In this document: positions 61,680-64,000 of the stretch, one piece after another
How positions within the stretch are numbered: position 1 is the first letter of the stretch
How the letters are laid out: each line of letters opens with the position of its first letter
Source: Fontibacillus puldeungensis
GTDB lineage: Bacteria; Bacillota; Bacilli; Paenibacillales; Paenibacillaceae
Assembly (NCBI RefSeq): GCF_042678945.1
Contig: NZ_JBHTLM010000003.1
Location: forward strand, 1-64,000
DNA: 64,000 bases
Direction: 5' to 3'
Notes under the pieces: model-generated
What the model saw: the letters and a program-made list of their open reading frames with translations, nothing else
Database searches by the model: none
Told to the model about the DNA's origin: nothing
Position numbers and translations under genes: made by a program

Positions 61680-62447
61680 TTACAAGCTTCCCATTTGTCG
61701 ATTGACTAGCGCGGCTTTGTCATAGATAACTCGCGGCACCTCTTCCAGGGAGGAGACCGTATGGGTTAACGTTTCTTTGCCATGCTTCATGTCGACCAAA
61801 TTGTAAGACCATTCATTCGGTCGTTTAATGTAAATGGAATGGATTCCTGCAGAGATGGCCGGCATAATGTCGGTCCGGAGGCTGTTTCCGATCATCCAGG
61901 TCCGAGAGCGGTCAAACCATCTGGATTGCAGAATTTCTTCCAGCGCTTCGGTATTTTTATGCTGACGAATGTAAATGCGATCGTGAAAATAGTTAGCGAG
62001 CTTCATCTGTTCGATTTTACGCTGCTGAATAACCGTTTCTCCGCCGGTATATAAACAAAGCTCATGACCTTGACTTTGCAGCAGGTTGAGCGTCTCCACC
62101 ATCCCGGGGTACGGCTCAATAGGCAGCTCATACACACTAAGACCTAGCTTCATTAGAAGCTCTTCCTCCTGGTTAATTGGCTTGCGGTCTAACGTGCGGG
62201 AGAAGTAGAGGTACGTATCAATCAAGGATTGGGGAAAGTGGGTACTGGTAAATCCGATTTGATGGACTCCAGCTACGTCAATTTCAATTTGCTTCTCGCG
62301 AATTTCCGAGATGGATATTCGGTCCGCGCCGAACCAATCGACCAATTGATCGGCAAACTGCGCCAAAATAAGATCGAAATACTTGTTGCAATGCACTAAC
62401 GTATCATCAAGGTCAAATATGATTTGCTGCCGAAGTTTCGTGCTCAT
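61680..62447 (-). CDS. HAD-superfamily hydrolase
   Basis: 255 residues. FDLDDTLVHC, LYTGGE, a Lys near 165 and MIGNSLRTDIMPA are the HAD motifs; the cap is helical. Ends near the topB terminator, transcribed towards it. Substrate unknown. GGAGTG precedes ATG 62447. Confidence 0.85.
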   Translation of the reverse strand: MSTKLRQQIIFDLDDTLVHCNKYFDLILAQFADQLVDWFGADRISISEIREKQIEIDVAGVHQIGFTSTHFPQSLIDTYLYFSRTLDRKPINQEEELLMKLGLSVYELPIEPYPGMVETLNLLQSQGHELCLYTGGETVIQQRKIEQMKLANYFHDRIYIRQHKNTEALEEILQSRWFDRSRTWMIGNSLRTDIMPAISAGIHSIYIKRPNEWSYNLVDMKHGKETLTHTVSSLEEVPRVIYDKAALVNRQMGSL

Positions 62448-62550
62448 AACGGGTCACTCCTTTATCCAAGAAACGCTTGTTTATCTTTTATAATCCTAAC
62501 ACATGCAGAAGCGTCTCGCCAAAAGCAACATACCCAAGCTCATTTAGGTT

Positions 62551-63468
62551 CTACAATCGAATATATGACTCGAGGAACATTTGCAGCTCGGCGGCCCCGT
62601 CAGGACGAATACTGAACTTCTCTGTATCCGTGTCAATTAAATGAATACGCAGCAAGCCAGCAACTCTTAATCGCATTAAATCGTGCATGAGCTGCTCCCT
62701 GGTTTCGGGAAGATGCGCCATCATATCCTGCAGCGATTTCGGCTCATTTGCAACGTACCGAAGCAACTGCAGACGCCCAGGTTTGGCGAGCGCCCGTGTC
62801 AATCTCTTCAAGCAAACCGGGGGCTCATTTTCATCGGTTTCCGGTAAATCCAAGGGATACTGAATAAATAAAACGTCGTGATAGAAGCAATAAGTATTGA
62901 TCGGCCGAAAATGGATCGACGGCGTCAAAACAACTCTCGTGATCGGCAACTGGGGACCAAGCACCAAACCGCCGGAAGCAAACTCGATAAGGGCATCCGG
63001 ACCCATTTTTTGGAGTAGGGTGTTTTTTTCGTAGGCATCCTCCTCGATTAAAGGTAGGACCTGAGACAGTGCTTCCTCAAAGTAAAGGTTGTTCCAAGTT
63101 TTAAGGAGGGGGATGTAATTGTCGCGAATGCGTTTCATATTATCACTACTCGCACCGGGAATGTAGGATTTAGTTCTATGCAGAAGTGACTCTTCCGTAG
63201 TTGATTCCAATTCGTCCAGGAACTGTATGATGTTCGCCTCCGGCTGGCGTTCCATAGCCCATGCATACAGCACGTCATAATCCGCAAAAGGAAAGCCGCT
63301 TGCTACCGAAAACTGCTGCGTGATTGCCGGAGTGATGCGGCTCTCTATATCCTCAATCCATTCCGGTCCGATGTCGAGACTGTTTACCCATTTTCGCGTG
63401 GTATATATCATAAAACTGCCTAGTAATTCGTACACTGGTGAATAATCAACCTTCACACCGTAGGACAT
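62551..63468 (-). CDS. ArsR-like transcriptional regulator with long N-terminal domain
   Basis: 305 residues. The C-terminal 85 residues form a winged helix (LTRALAKPGRLQLLRYVANEP, LPETREQLMHDLMRLRVAGLL); the first 220 residues are a helical domain seen in some large ArsR-family members of Bacilli, probably a ligand or dimer domain. ATG 63468 follows AGGAGG. Divergent from an MFS transporter gene, which it may control. Confidence 0.75.
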   Translation of the reverse strand: MSYGVKVDYSPVYELLGSFMIYTTRKWVNSLDIGPEWIEDIESRITPAITQQFSVASGFPFADYDVLYAWAMERQPEANIIQFLDELESTTEESLLHRTKSYIPGASSDNMKRIRDNYIPLLKTWNNLYFEEALSQVLPLIEEDAYEKNTLLQKMGPDALIEFASGGLVLGPQLPITRVVLTPSIHFRPINTYCFYHDVLFIQYPLDLPETDENEPPVCLKRLTRALAKPGRLQLLRYVANEPKSLQDMMAHLPETREQLMHDLMRLRVAGLLRIHLIDTDTEKFSIRPDGAAELQMFLESYIRL

Positions 63469-63632
63469 GGCAAGAAACCTCCTAAATAACATTGCATACA
63501 ACTCATTATGGCTTGTTTGGCGGGGGATTGTCTACTATAATGTTTAGGGATTGAATTACAAATTTACGTTTATCGATGTTAAGTCGTCAAAGCCTGTTTG
63601 ACGATTTTCTTTGTTTTACTGGAGGAGCTATT

Positions 63633-64000
63633 TTGAATATGATGTCGTCAACACCAAAGCGCTTTTTAACACCAACGTTCATTCTGATTTCCGTTATTAT
63701 CATTTCCGGTCTTAGTCAGGGACTGCTGCTGCCGGTATTATCTATCTTTATGGAGGAACGGGGGATTTCCTCATCGGTAAATGGCTTGCATGCGGCTGCT
63801 TTATATGTCGGATCGTTTGCCATGTCACTTGTGGCAGAAAGGCTGCTGAATCGCGCAGGCTTTAAAAAGCTGATGCTTAGCGGCGTAATACTTGTGCTGT
63901 TGGCACTTCCGATTTTCCCTCTCGTCGCAGATTTGCGGCTTTGGTTTGTTCTACGCTTATTGGTCGGAATAGGAGATAGCGCGATTCACTTCACGTCGCA
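63633..64000 (+). CDS. MFS transporter, N-terminal part (cut by window end)
   Basis: 122 residues are in the window. Hydrophobic helices (FILISVIIISGLSQGLLLPVLSIF, then ALYVGSFAMSLVAERLLNRAGF, LMLSGVILVLLALPIFPLV) and the loop after helix 2 fit the major facilitator family; LLVGIGDSAIHF resembles helix 4. Possible starts are TTG 63633 (5 bases after GGAGGAG) and ATG 63639 or 63642. Likely a drug or metabolite exporter; substrate unknown. Confidence 0.8.
   Translation, partial: MNMMSSTPKRFLTPTFILISVIIISGLSQGLLLPVLSIFMEERGISSSVNGLHAAALYVGSFAMSLVAERLLNRAGFKKLMLSGVILVLLALPIFPLVADLRLWFVLRLLVGIGDSAIHFTS

Overview
The window looks like a chromosomal segment of a Gram-positive, spore-forming, low-to-mid GC Firmicute, most likely Paenibacillus or a close relative. 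The evidence is spoVK, the Bacillus-type gene order mutL-miaA-hfq, spoVK-hflX-ynbB-glnR-glnA and lexA-yneA-ynzC, strong purine-rich ribosome binding sites, many TTG/GTG starts, and cobalamin-dependent MetH with the other housekeeping genes seen in that family. No rRNA, tRNA, CRISPR array, insertion sequence or prophage was seen.

Layout. 1-9518: mismatch repair and RNA-modification genes (mutL 3' part, an RsmJ-like methyltransferase, miaA, hfq), a large class A penicillin-binding protein, DUF402 and YdcF-like proteins, spoVK and hflX. 9555-12659: a YnbB-type PLP enzyme and the glnRA nitrogen operon with a GlnR operator inside its promoter; glnA carries a 5-bp tandem duplication that breaks its frame. 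12749-14712: the SOS cluster, with five LexA boxes between lexA and yneA and another ahead of a 50-residue ORF. 14726-25564: a membrane protein, HAD phosphatases, a YtkA-like lipoprotein, metH, rnz, mutM-like and nfo DNA-repair genes, and an RlmM/FtsJ-like methyltransferase fused to a cyclic-phosphate receiver-like domain.

25594-36187 is the most unusual part: a compact run of ten genes on one strand resembling a Tad/Flp-type secretion or pilus apparatus. It encodes a Ser/Thr kinase fused to a MinD/TadZ-like domain, a CpaB-like SAF protein, two degenerate MinD-like proteins, a membrane-anchored TadA/CpaF ATPase, a TadB-TadC fusion, and four small membrane-anchored proteins that could be pilins or assembly factors. 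A predicted promoter and a long hairpin with a T8 tract precede it.

36262-49207: SDR dehydrogenase and LysR regulator (divergent), a ThiF/MoeB enzyme, an orphan response regulator whose receiver lacks the phosphoacceptor residues, an NlpC/P60 hydrolase, thiamine pyrophosphokinase, a TRIC-type channel, an esterase and the pdhABCD operon, preceded by four symmetrically arranged copies of one 9-bp element. 49405-55989: secreted proteins, a four-domain sulfur-transfer flavoprotein with its ArsR-type regulator, and a short LexA-linked transcription unit. 56125-64000: thyA-dfrA, a gltD without gltB beside it, topoisomerase III, a HAD protein, an ArsR-like regulator and the 5' part of an MFS transporter.

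Two lesions deserve attention together: the MutL reading frame seems closed by a TAG inside a cluster of GC-rich hairpins at the start of the window, and glnA is broken by a short tandem duplication of the kind that mismatch-repair defects can favour. Both could also be sequencing or assembly errors. All assignments come from reading the sequence; no database search was run.
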